A stretch of DNA of 40,520 bases, from positions 1-40,520 of the IMG/VR virus record IMGVR_UViG_3300048033_000730. The stretch is one strand, 5' to 3'. Position 1 is the first letter of the stretch. Every line of letters begins with the position of its first letter. Positions 1 to 6,557 of this stretch are shown here, in pieces. The DNA is from a virus. The notes beneath the pieces were generated by a model that saw only the letters and a list, made by a program, of their open reading frames with translations, was not told the origin of the DNA and made no database searches. The translations under genes were made by a program, and so were the position numbers.

Positions 1-1
1 C

Positions 2-781
2 GTAGTCATTAGAGGGTATGGACACGTGCACAACGAGGAGCGGACGTTGGATGATTTCCGCGTCGCTCCAACGCTAAAGGAGTTTATTAAGCGCGTTGCC
101 CCCTCGTACCCAGAGTTTACGTTCGACGTTATTGGGAGTGGGCGAGTAGATGTGAGTGACTTCGCCGAAGAGCTAGGCACAATTAAAGTTGATATACGTG
201 GGCGTGGGTTGAGTTTTGAAGATGTGCTCGAGCTGCATTCACCAAAGATGGTGGATAAGCGCAACCAAAAAACGCGGACGGCTAGCATGGATAACGCGGT
301 TAAAGTATTCGCCAGATATTTTAAGTCTACACCCATGGAGAAAGTGTTGTGGGATAGACTCCAAAAAATAGCGTGGCGGGAAACAAGACTCGCACAAAAC
401 GCTGACGCAGAAATTATAAACTTGCTTCGTAGTAGGGTGTTAGATGTCGTCAAAGCGGGCAGCGAAAGAGTCGGCACTTTGCCCGAGCTTCTTGAAGTTT
501 CGCAGGATCAACAAGAACAACTACTAAAGCTAATAGCGAGAGCTGCTTACGTAGACACAGATTCTTTTGTGGAAGAACACACACTAGTAGCTAAAACCCC
601 CAAGGGCTACGCTAGGTTAGTCGATGATGCGGTGGCGTTTTCTGATGCAGTGCCCGAAGAACTTAAGCAGCCTGTGGCGCTGCTAAAGATAGCAAAATCT
701 GAAGAGTATATCGAAGGCGTGGGTGTGCTGCGCAACTTACCGTTCCCCACCTATGTATGCAAAAACCCTCCCCCAGTTTAG
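2..781 (+). CDS. Hypothetical phage protein, 5' end cut by window edge
   Basis: I do not recognise this protein. The frame is open to the left edge (codons before position 26 read VVIRGYGH), so the gene probably starts outside the window; a GTG at 26 with AGAGGG upstream is an alternative start giving 251 aa. The visible part is soluble and mixed alpha/beta, with no signal peptide, membrane segment or cysteine cluster; it ends in a short Pro-rich tail (KNPPPV). It is the last gene of its transcription unit, because an intrinsic terminator follows 24 nt after the stop codon. Coding status is supported by length and by the same compact arrangement as the downstream genes. Function unknown. Confidence 0.75.
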   Translation, partial: VVIRGYGHVHNEERTLDDFRVAPTLKEFIKRVAPSYPEFTFDVIGSGRVDVSDFAEELGTIKVDIRGRGLSFEDVLELHSPKMVDKRNQKTRTASMDNAVKVFARYFKSTPMEKVLWDRLQKIAWRETRLAQNADAEIINLLRSRVLDVVKAGSERVGTLPELLEVSQDQQEQLLKLIARAAYVDTDSFVEEHTLVAKTPKGYARLVDDAVAFSDAVPEELKQPVALLKIAKSEEYIEGVGVLRNLPFPTYVCKNPPPV

Positions 782-804
782 GTTCAACCTAAACTCCTCC
801 CTCA

Positions 805-831
805 AGCCTCGCCTAGTGCGGGGCTTTTTTT
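805..831 (+). terminator. Rho-independent terminator
   Basis: An 8-bp stem (AGCCTCGC at 805-812 against GCGGGGCT at 818-825, one G-T wobble), a 5-nt loop and a run of seven T (825-831). It lies between the stop of the first gene and the promoter at 848, so it insulates the replication operon from the transcription unit on its left. Confidence 0.88.
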
Positions 832-847
832 CGCCTCGAAAAAGTGG

Positions 848-876
848 TTGACATTGTTAACCCTCCCGCCCATACT
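848..876 (+). promoter_or_regulatory. Sigma70-like promoter for the replication operon
   Basis: A perfect -35 box TTGACA (848-853), a 17-bp spacer and a -10 box CATACT (871-876, 4 of 6 to consensus), directly after a terminator. The core GTTGACATTGT is repeated exactly in the promoter at 9071. The expected start of transcription (~882-884) coincides with the ATG at 883, so the first mRNA may be leaderless. Confidence 0.8.
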
Positions 877-882
877 AGCCGC

Positions 883-1167
883 ATGGCAAATACCCCAGAG
901 AAGAAAGTCAAAGACAAAGTTGTGAAGCTGCTCAAGGCTCACGGCATCTATTATTTTTTCCCCGCCACTTTCGGCATGGGTCGCAGCGGAGTTCCCGATG
1001 TGGTCTGTTGTTGGCGCGGTAAGTTTCTTGCGGTTGAGTGCAAGGCAGGGAAGAATACAACCACCGCTTTGCAGGATAGAGAGATCGCCGCTATTCGTTC
1101 CGCAGGAGGCACTGCGCTCATTATAAACGAGAACAACTTAGACGAACTAGAGGCCCTGCTAAAATGA
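883..1167 (+). CDS. VRR-NUC domain endonuclease
   Basis: A 94-aa single-domain VRR-NUC nuclease of the PD-(D/E)XK superfamily. The motif GVPDVVCCW gives the PD motif, and AVECKAG gives the E-x-K motif; the following helix contains the conserved LQDREIAAI. In phages these small nucleases usually sit beside replication genes and are thought to cut branched or structured DNA. I chose the ATG at 883 rather than the GTG at 844, because the earlier start would overlap the promoter and adds non-conserved residues. No Shine-Dalgarno sequence is visible before this ATG. The gene overlaps the polymerase start by 4 nt (ATGA), indicating translational coupling. Confidence 0.9.
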   Translation: MANTPEKKVKDKVVKLLKAHGIYYFFPATFGMGRSGVPDVVCCWRGKFLAVECKAGKNTTTALQDREIAAIRSAGGTALIINENNLDELEALLK

Positions 1168-3002
1168 ACTTTATAACGCTAGACTTCGAGACCTACTACG
1201 ACAGGCAGTACAGCCTGTCTAAACTCACAACGGAAGAATACATACGCAGTGAAAACTTTGAAGTCGTCGGCGTCTCCGTTCAGGTTGATGATAGTAGTGT
1301 TAGTTCTAACACATGGTTTTCTGGAACTCATGCAGAGACGCAGAAATTTTTAGACCAGTTTGACTGGGATAACTCTTTAGCTATCGCGCATAACGCTATG
1401 TTTGACATGGCTATTTTAAGTTGGCGCTTTGGTATAAAACCCGCTCGCATAGCCGACACGCTTTCGATGGCTAGGGCTATTCACGGCACGCAAGTAGGGG
1501 GCAGCCTCAAAGTATTGTCTGAGCACTACGGCATAGGACGCAAAGGAACCGAGGTGCTCGACGCACTGGGCAAACGACGCGAGGACTTCGATGAAGATGA
1601 CCTTGAGGCGTACGCAGGCTACTGCAAGAACGACACCGCTCTGACTTACAAGTTGTTCAAGTGTCTTATGGCAGAAGGTTTCCCTGTACAAGAACTCAAG
1701 CTCATAGACTTAACCCTGCGTATGTTCACCGAGCCGGTCTTGCAGGTAGGGTCTTTTCTGCTAGAGGGGCACTTGGAAGAGCTGAAAGAAAAGAAGGCGG
1801 CGTGGCTAGGCAAGGCGGGGGTTACACGCGAGCAGATAATGAGTAACCCACAGTTTGCAGAGCTGCTTATAGAGCAGGGCGTAGTACCCCCCGTTAAGGT
1901 CAGTCCAACCACTGGCAAGGAAACCTTGGCTTTCGCCAAAACAGATGAGGCTTTTCAAGCACTTAAGGAGCACCCCAACCCCATAGTGCAGATACTGGTG
2001 GGCGCTCGGCTTGGGGTAAAGTCCACGATCGACGAGACCCGCACGGCACGGTTCATTGCCATTGGTAACAGAGGCACACTGCCTATCCCGCTACGATACT
2101 ACGCTGCTCATACAGGGCGTTGGGGCGGGGACGACAAGATAAACATGCAGAATCTGCCCCGTGGGTCGATACTTAAAAACGCTATGTTAGCCCCCCAAGG
2201 GTACGTATTTTTAGACTGCGACTCCTCACAGATCGAGGCTAGGACCTTGGCTTGGCTCGCAGAACAGGATAATCTGGTCGATACGTTTGCGGCAGGGGAC
2301 GATGTGTACAAGGTGATGGCGTCTTCTATATACGGCAAACCCGAAGAAGAAATAGACAAGGGTGAGCGGTTCATAGGTAAGACGACGATACTCGGGTGCG
2401 GCTACGGCATGGGAGCTGCTAAGTTTAAAGCGCAGCTAAAGTCCATGGGTGTGGAGCTAGAGCAGGACGAGTGCGACAGGATCATACAGATATACCGTAA
2501 AGAGAACCCCTCTATTACTAAGCTGTGGCGCACTTGCAACGACGCGCTTGACGCCATGGTGAAAGACAAAACGGTGAAGTTAGGTAGGGGCGACCTGCTC
2601 GAAGTGCAGGGTAAAGACGGTATAAAACTCCCCAATGGGTTGTATATACAGTACCCCAACCTACGAGAGCAGACAGACGAAGAGACCAAGCGTAAAGAAT
2701 ACGTGTACGACACTAAGCGCGGCAGGTCAGTCATACCCAACCGAATATACGGTGGAAAAGTTGTGGAGAACTTGTGCCAAGCCTTAGCGAGGTTAATAAT
2801 CGGGCACCACTTACTGCTTATAGCCAAGAAGTACAAGGTTGTTATGACCGTGCATGATGCCGTGGGTGCGGTCGCTAAGGAGGAAGAAGCGGAGGAGGCG
2901 ATGGAGTTTATCTACGCCTGCATGAAGCAAACCCCTGATTGGGCAGAAGAGCTGCCTTTGGATTGTGAAGGTGGTTTTGGAGCCTCTTACGGAGAGTGTT
3001 AG
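1164..3002 (+). CDS. polA: DNA polymerase I-type (family A) replicative polymerase with 3'-5' exonuclease
   Basis: Template-directed DNA synthesis with proofreading. The N-terminal DnaQ-like exonuclease shows Exo I DFETY (D7, E9), Exo II HNAMFD (D81) and Exo III NDT (D157). The family A polymerase domain has TGRW (317-320), motif A DCDSSQIEAR (D351), motif B with R402, K406, L410, Y414 spaced by four as in Pol I R754/K758/F762/Y766, and motif C VHD (D565). The residue matching E. coli F762 is leucine, a variant known from marine viral PolA and linked in the literature to slower or less error-tolerant synthesis and to particular phage lifestyles. No 5'-3' exonuclease domain is present, as is usual for phage polymerases. 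At 612 aa it is compact. Confidence 0.96.
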   Translation: MNFITLDFETYYDRQYSLSKLTTEEYIRSENFEVVGVSVQVDDSSVSSNTWFSGTHAETQKFLDQFDWDNSLAIAHNAMFDMAILSWRFGIKPARIADTLSMARAIHGTQVGGSLKVLSEHYGIGRKGTEVLDALGKRREDFDEDDLEAYAGYCKNDTALTYKLFKCLMAEGFPVQELKLIDLTLRMFTEPVLQVGSFLLEGHLEELKEKKAAWLGKAGVTREQIMSNPQFAELLIEQGVVPPVKVSPTTGKETLAFAKTDEAFQALKEHPNPIVQILVGARLGVKSTIDETRTARFIAIGNRGTLPIPLRYYAAHTGRWGGDDKINMQNLPRGSILKNAMLAPQGYVFLDCDSSQIEARTLAWLAEQDNLVDTFAAGDDVYKVMASSIYGKPEEEIDKGERFIGKTTILGCGYGMGAAKFKAQLKSMGVELEQDECDRIIQIYRKENPSITKLWRTCNDALDAMVKDKTVKLGRGDLLEVQGKDGIKLPNGLYIQYPNLREQTDEETKRKEYVYDTKRGRSVIPNRIYGGKVVENLCQALARLIIGHHLLLIAKKYKVVMTVHDAVGAVAKEEEAEEAMEFIYACMKQTPDWAEELPLDCEGGFGASYGEC

Positions 3003-3024
3003 ATGGGTTGGGGGTACCCGACCG

Positions 3025-3138
3025 ATGTCCCAGTGGGCGGTGGACATGTTCAATAAAACACCCACAGTGTACAACAAACTCCTTGTCTTACCCTCGCACA
3101 GAAAGGGGGGTTCTCCAGATTGTGTGTACACCGGTTAG
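3025..3138 (+). CDS. Possible 37-aa small ORF in the gap after the polymerase
   Basis: The 174 bases between the polymerase stop and the next gene contain this ATG frame (begins MSQWAVDMFNKTP). No clear ribosome binding site precedes it and no family is recognised. It is the best candidate in an otherwise empty gap that may simply be intergenic. Low confidence. Confidence 0.2.
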   Translation: MSQWAVDMFNKTPTVYNKLLVLPSHRKGGSPDCVYTG

Positions 3139-3176
3139 CCCACGCTACGGGCCTTTACTAATATTGGAGAATATCT

Positions 3177-3428
3177 ATGAGCATTGTTAAAGATGTTGAG
3201 TGGTCACTAAAGCACGTTGCCCACGATAAATTGGAAAGTTACTTGGACAAAATGTATGCCGATGGTTATGAGTTGCATCAAGCGGTGGACACCCCCGACT
3301 CGACTATTGTGGTTATGAGCAAGGACATCAGCGTCAAAAGTGATTGGAAAACAGCCGTCGGCTTAACAACCAACAGCGCAGTAATAAATAAGCTGCGTCA
3401 AAAAAGTAAGGGGCATGCAAATGAATGA
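3177..3428 (+). CDS. Small hypothetical protein (83 aa)
   Basis: Unrecognised soluble protein. The sequence begins with an amphipathic helical half (LKHVAHDKLESYLDKMYADG) followed by a strand-rich segment (STIVVMSKD); this resembles the plan of small phage proteins similar to DUF4177, in which an N-terminal helix handles 'YLDKMYADGYELHQ'-like text, but the match is weak. The start is set by GGAG about 8 nt upstream of ATG. It overlaps the next gene by 8 nt and follows the polymerase after a 174-nt gap. Confidence 0.7.
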   Translation: MSIVKDVEWSLKHVAHDKLESYLDKMYADGYELHQAVDTPDSTIVVMSKDISVKSDWKTAVGLTTNSAVINKLRQKSKGHANE

Positions 3429-3558
3429 TAAAGACCCAGTAATGGTTGACCTAGATCGGTTTTTGACAAGAACCGAAGAAGATTATGTTGACCCGTACGA
3501 CAGAGAGCAAGCGCGGCAAGAGTATCTAGCCGACCAGATGGAGCAAGAGGAAGAGTAA
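3421..3558 (+). CDS. Small acidic hypothetical protein (45 aa)
   Basis: An ATG with AAGGGG about 8 nt upstream opens a 45-codon frame rich in Asp, Glu and Gln (ends DQMEQEEE). It overlaps the preceding gene by 8 nt and shares one base with the following ATG (TAATG), the usual arrangement in this operon, which supports it being translated. Strong negative charge without membrane segments. Function unknown. Confidence 0.6.
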   Translation: MNDKDPVMVDLDRFLTRTEEDYVDPYDREQARQEYLADQMEQEEE

Positions 3559-3746
3559 TGAGTGGAAAAGGTAGCAGGCGTAGACCCACGTTCGTCCCCC
3601 TGCACGAGTTCGGGGAGAACTGGGCAAAAATCTTTAAGAAACCAGAACAGGAGAAGGAAGCGGATGATAACAGCACAGATGGCAAAGCCGACCGACCCAG
3701 TGACGGAGACGCCACTACAGAAACAGACGGGCGGGACACACTATAA
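3558..3746 (+). CDS. Small conserved phage protein with KGSxRRPT motif
   Basis: A 62-aa protein starting MSGKGSRRRPTF and containing ENWAKIFKK, the signature of a widespread but uncharacterised family of short phage proteins (a basic RRPT start followed by F..NW..IF). The C-terminal 30 residues are Asp/Thr-rich and disordered. That tail overlaps, in another frame, the start of the DUF3310 gene by 83 nt, so the two proteins use the same DNA in two frames. Start set by GAGGAAGAG just upstream. Function unknown; found in phage replication operons. Confidence 0.72.
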   Translation: MSGKGSRRRPTFVPLHEFGENWAKIFKKPEQEKEADDNSTDGKADRPSDGDATTETDGRDTL

Positions 3747-3918
3747 GAACATGGCGATCCAACCTGCGGAGTATGCAGAGAAGAACGGCTTGTCTCTACT
3801 AGAGGGTAACGTGGTTAAGTACATTACTCGTTGGAAACTTAAGGGGCAGCCGCTGTCTGACTTAGAAAAAGCCAAGCACTGCATCGACCTGCTGATCGAG
3901 ATACACAACGTAAAATGA
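3664..3918 (+). CDS. DUF3310 protein
   Basis: An 84-aa protein with the full DUF3310 signature: GGTHYKNMAIQP, then EGNVVKYITRW, then LEKAKHCIDLLIE. Members are common in dsDNA phages next to polymerase or nucleotide-metabolism genes and are sometimes annotated as nucleotide kinases, without strong evidence. The longer frame starting at 3562 is rejected because a good ribosome binding site (GGAGAAGGAAG) precedes the ATG at 3664 and the conserved region begins downstream of it. It overlaps the previous gene in another frame and couples to the next by a 4-nt overlap. Confidence 0.85.
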   Translation: MITAQMAKPTDPVTETPLQKQTGGTHYKNMAIQPAEYAEKNGLSLLEGNVVKYITRWKLKGQPLSDLEKAKHCIDLLIEIHNVK

Positions 3919-4037
3919 AGATAACAATAGAAGTAGATGGCGAAGATGCCGAAGAGCTTATGGCTATGGTGCAGCGGGCAACCGAAGCGGTAGAAAAACT
4001 GGAAGCTATACTTCAGGAGTTCGAAGATGCTGATTAA
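3915..4037 (+). CDS. Very small acidic helical protein (40 aa)
   Basis: A 40-codon frame beginning MKITIEVDGEDAEELMAM, with one beta strand then a long amphipathic helix (residues ~13-37). ATGA overlap with the DUF3310 gene at its start and an 11-nt overlap with the GNAT-like gene at its end argue that it is translated in the operon. No known family. Confidence 0.6.
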   Translation: MKITIEVDGEDAEELMAMVQRATEAVEKLEAILQEFEDAD

Positions 4038-4536
4038 GTGCAACGCGTACGATCACTTGTACCTTATAGAAGATGACCCCGTGCGCAAAACTTTGTTCAG
4101 CGACAACCGTATACGCTTCGACGAACCCTTTGCCGTGTTTGCAGAGATCAACGAAGAGACAGGCGAGATAGCCGCAGTGGTCTGTGTGGTAGTGTGTAAG
4201 TTCATTCCACAGGACGAGTACCAACTAAAGCTAATCGCCTCCGGCTCTACACAAGAACTAGAAGATACGCTAGAGGAAGTATCCGAAGGAGAGCTGGGTA
4301 CGGTTGTTTGCCCTTACACTATTTGGTCTTACCAGAGAGGACACGGGCGCAACCTAATTAACAACCTACTGGAGGCAGTTCCCATAATGTACCCAGAGGC
4401 TGACGCAGTAATCACAATGTCCCCGCACACTAGAACGGCTCTTAAGTTCCACGTCAGCAACGGCGCGGTAATGATTGACCGAGGCGAAGGCGCGGTTAAC
4501 TACGAATACGAGGTGCCTGATGTCGTACTTCACTGA
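4027..4536 (+). CDS. GNAT-like acetyltransferase fold protein
   Basis: A 169-aa protein whose C-terminal half has the features of the acetyl-CoA binding core of GNAT enzymes: a beta strand (TVVCPYTIW, ~92-100), a pyrophosphate-binding-like turn and helix (RGHGRNLINNLL, ~104-115), then MSPHTRTALKFHVSNGA (~131-147), which resembles the late helix-strand where side chains of GNATs contact CoA. The N-terminal half is acidic and not recognised. Substrate unknown; phage GNATs can modify host proteins or phage DNA. An unrelated phage fold with the same RGHG motif cannot be excluded. Confidence 0.6.
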   Translation: MLIKCNAYDHLYLIEDDPVRKTLFSDNRIRFDEPFAVFAEINEETGEIAAVVCVVVCKFIPQDEYQLKLIASGSTQELEDTLEEVSEGELGTVVCPYTIWSYQRGHGRNLINNLLEAVPIMYPEADAVITMSPHTRTALKFHVSNGAVMIDRGEGAVNYEYEVPDVVLH

Positions 4537-4780
4537 TCCACTTGCTGCCATAGAAGAGGCAGAGTTTTTAGCTAAACGCCAGAACCGAAAAATACATGTG
4601 GTAGAGACAGAGCCTAACCGAATAGAGCTTTTAACTGCCAAGCAAGTAGAGAAAACCTCCGGTGTTTTGCTAGAGGTAGTCTCCCCCACTAATCCGGCAT
4701 GTAGCAAACCCTTTTACGACGCCTTCGACCTGTGTTTGGTTTGCAACAAAGAAAAAGCAGCCCACGACTTGGGTGACTAG
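4520..4780 (+). CDS. Hypothetical protein with CxxC motif (86 aa)
   Basis: Unrecognised. The ATG at 4520 (MSYFTDPLAAIEEAEF) is preferred over the in-frame ATG at 4475, because the longer version lies inside the preceding gene and GAGGTG sits just before 4520. The C-terminal third has Cys residues in DLCLVCNKEKAAH, with another Cys in PACSKP, a plausible zinc-binding knuckle (C...C-x2-C...H). It overlaps the GNAT-like gene by 17 nt. Confidence 0.7.
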   Translation: MSYFTDPLAAIEEAEFLAKRQNRKIHVVETEPNRIELLTAKQVEKTSGVLLEVVSPTNPACSKPFYDAFDLCLVCNKEKAAHDLGD

Positions 4781-4789
4781 GAGAACCCT

Positions 4790-5143
4790 ATGCCAACAGC
4801 GTATGCAAGAACGGATGGGTCAGGGCGCAGGCTCACAGCGACTAACTCGTTTAGGCCGCTATCCAGAGAGGAAATACACGGCGAGCGCTTAGACCCATGG
4901 GATTTGGTAAAAAATATGGGGGCCGAACGCATAGCTGGATATAAGTTTTTTATGGAGGAGGCAAGCGGAGAATTGGTTCACCGCGAGCTAGATAAATACA
5001 ACTTGCTATTGTGTCATGCACTTAGAGAATTAAATATAACAACTCCAAAGTGGGTTTATGTGCGCTGCCACCAAGGGGCGAAACAAGTCAGTATAGACGA
5101 TAATCATTTCCTCATTTTTGGTGGAAGAATATATAGAAAATAA
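4790..5143 (+). CDS. Hypothetical protein (117 aa)
   Basis: Unrecognised soluble protein. The start is supported by TAGGAG 6 nt before the ATG. An N-terminal basic, flexible region (to ~residue 35) is followed by a helical middle (HRELDKYNLLLCHALREL) and a C-terminal strand-rich part ending FGGRIYRK. No motif suggests catalysis. It is followed by the SleB-type hydrolase with 13 nt between stop and start. Confidence 0.7.
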   Translation: MPTAYARTDGSGRRLTATNSFRPLSREEIHGERLDPWDLVKNMGAERIAGYKFFMEEASGELVHRELDKYNLLLCHALRELNITTPKWVYVRCHQGAKQVSIDDNHFLIFGGRIYRK

Positions 5144-5156
5144 AAAGGAGGCGACT

Positions 5157-5561
5157 ATGTTCACTTCACTTATGTGCATGGCAGTCGCAGTATACTTTGA
5201 GGCTCGGGGAGAACCGAGCGAGGGGCAGATTGCAGTAGCCCAAGTAATACGAAACCGAATTGAAGACGCACGTTACCCAGACAATGCGTGTGATGTAGTT
5301 AAGCAAGGCTACTACTGGAACGGACACCCAGTAAGAAACAAGTGCCAGTTTAGTTTTTACTGCGACGGCAAGAGCGACACGCCGCGCAACAAGCAAGCAT
5401 GGTACAACGCACTCTACATAGCGTGGCTCAGTGGTAGGGTGGAAGACGAAACTAATAACGCCACGCATTACCATAGCACCAAGGTGTTCCCACAGTGGGC
5501 GTACACCGGAGAAGTTACAACCAAGATACACAAGCATGTGTTCTACAAAGGCGTTAACTGA
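5157..5561 (+). CDS. SleB-type cell wall hydrolase
   Basis: A 134-aa protein matching the Hydrolase_2 (SleB/CwlJ) family: an N-terminal helix into FEARGEP (E15, E19; an Arg-Gly-Glu motif containing the catalytic Glu in the family), IAVAQVIRNRI, then KCQFSFYCDG (63-71) and a late HKHVFY. These enzymes cleave peptidoglycan glycan strands as lytic transglycosylases. The start at 5157 follows a strong AAGGAGG; the ORF can be read from 5118, but that is inside the previous gene. The first ~14 residues are hydrophobic but are part of the domain, so there is no clear cleavable signal. Its place in the replication operon, far from the holin-M15 cassette, is unusual. Confidence 0.9.
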   Translation: MFTSLMCMAVAVYFEARGEPSEGQIAVAQVIRNRIEDARYPDNACDVVKQGYYWNGHPVRNKCQFSFYCDGKSDTPRNKQAWYNALYIAWLSGRVEDETNNATHYHSTKVFPQWAYTGEVTTKIHKHVFYKGVN

Positions 5562-5818
5562 TGACCACGACAAAAATCGACGTGCTGACCCCCGAGCAAA
5601 AAGAGCAAGAACGGGAAAGAATAGCGGAAGATATTAAGCAGTACCTAGCCAAAGGTGGCAAGATAACCCAGTGCCCGAGGAATGCCTACACAACGGTTAA
5701 CCCTGACGGCAAGCCCACTTACAAACGAAAGTTCGATAAGATTTATAGCCACGACTCGATCACTGACCCTACAAAAAGAACACTAGGTGGGTTCATACCG
5801 AGCAAGGGGGGAAAGTAG
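5561..5818 (+). CDS. Small charged protein, weakly SutA-like
   Basis: An 85-aa hydrophilic protein with a helix (TPEQKEQERERIAEDIKQYL, ~9-28) followed by AKGGKITQ. This helix plus FLxxGGxΦ pattern resembles the core of the RNA polymerase-binding regulator SutA and similar phage proteins, but the similarity is short and based on memory. The C-terminal half is basic and Tyr/Thr-rich. The start shares one base with the SleB stop (TGATG), and the stop overlaps the next GTG. Confidence 0.68.
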   Translation: MTTTKIDVLTPEQKEQERERIAEDIKQYLAKGGKITQCPRNAYTTVNPDGKPTYKRKFDKIYSHDSITDPTKRTLGGFIPSKGGK

Positions 5819-5979
5819 TGTACAACCCAGAAGCTACCGTGCCGCGCAAACCACACAACGTATTACGCCGCTGCGAAGTCTGCGGTAAAGGCAAAGAAAA
5901 AGAAAAAGACGGGCTATGCTCTTCATGCCAGAGCACTGTGCATCTAATCAACCACGCTTGGAAGATAGCAAAATCATGA
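5818..5979 (+). CDS. Small zinc-ribbon protein (53 aa)
   Basis: A GTG start overlaps the previous stop (TAGTG) and is preceded by GGGGGGAAAG. The protein has two CxxC pairs (RRCEVCGK at residues ~19-22 and LCSSCQS at ~34-37), separated by a Lys/Glu-rich turn, then a short C-terminal helix (HLINHAWKIAKS). This is the form of a treble-clef or zinc-ribbon. Binding partner unknown; nucleic acid or protein contact is likely. Confidence 0.72.
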   Translation: MYNPEATVPRKPHNVLRRCEVCGKGKEKEKDGLCSSCQSTVHLINHAWKIAKS

Positions 5980-6149
5980 CCCTACCAGACGAAAGACGCA
6001 GGGCTATCCTGTACACCAAGGACTTCTTGCTAGACCTATGCAACCCGAGAGCCACACCAAGAGTACCAAAAAAGGTACGCGAAGAAGCAAGGCGGCTACT
6101 CAAGCATTACCCAATAAGCGAAAACGAACTAGAAAAACTGGGAGTTTAA
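5976..6149 (+). CDS. BPSL0761-like small protein
   Basis: A 57-aa protein beginning MTLPDERRRAILYTKDFLLD, followed by TPRVPKKVREEARRLLKHYP. The order PDER-RA-L-T--FL, TPRVP, R--A--LL-HYP matches the BPSL0761 family of short uncharacterised proteobacterial proteins. The ATG at 5976 overlaps the previous stop by 4 nt and is chosen over the in-frame ATG at 5916, because the conserved region begins exactly here. Its presence suggests acquisition from a proteobacterial host, or the reverse. Confidence 0.75.
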   Translation: MTLPDERRRAILYTKDFLLDLCNPRATPRVPKKVREEARRLLKHYPISENELEKLGV

Positions 6150-6557
6150 ATGTACGAGTACAACTGCAAGATAAGGAGAGTGGTCGATGGCGACACCGTG
6201 GATGTGGATATTGATCTTGGCTTTGGTACTTGGCGTGTTGACGAGCGCATTCGTTTGTACGGTGTCGATACTCCAGAGTGCCGCACGAGAGATGATGAAG
6301 AGAAAGCTGCCGGACTCTTGGCAAAGAAATTCGTCGAGAACATGTTACACGTCGATGGAAGCTACAAGCTCAACACCCGAGAGAAAGATAAGTTCGGACG
6401 ATACCTCGGCACGATAAAGATAGCAGGCGACTTAACCATTAACACGGCACTAGTATCCGAACACCTTGCCGTACCTTACATGGGGCAGAACAAACAAGAA
6501 ATAGACGACGCCCACAAAGCAAACTACGAAATACTCAAAGAGAAGGGTTTACTATGA
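6150..6557 (+). CDS. Staphylococcal-type (thermonuclease) nuclease
   Basis: A 135-aa SNase domain on its own. Visible catalytic and calcium-binding elements: DGDTVDVDID (13-22), RLYGVDTPE (R35, D40, E43) and KFGRYLG (R84), which correspond to D21, R35, D40, E43 and R87 of staphylococcal nuclease. The expected reaction is Ca2+-dependent cleavage of DNA or RNA. There is no signal peptide, so it should act inside the cell, for example in degradation of host DNA. The start directly follows the preceding stop with GGGAG upstream; the stop overlaps the next gene by 4 nt. Confidence 0.93.
   Translation: MYEYNCKIRRVVDGDTVDVDIDLGFGTWRVDERIRLYGVDTPECRTRDDEEKAAGLLAKKFVENMLHVDGSYKLNTREKDKFGRYLGTIKIAGDLTINTALVSEHLAVPYMGQNKQEIDDAHKANYEILKEKGLL

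Noticed and set aside
844-882. Longer start (GTG at 844) for the VRR-NUC gene
   Set aside because: The extension contains the promoter -35 and -10 boxes and is not part of the conserved domain.
3129-3160. Possible terminator after the polymerase gene (GCCC/GGGC with short T stretch)
   Set aside because: Only a 4-bp stem and three T; too weak to support.
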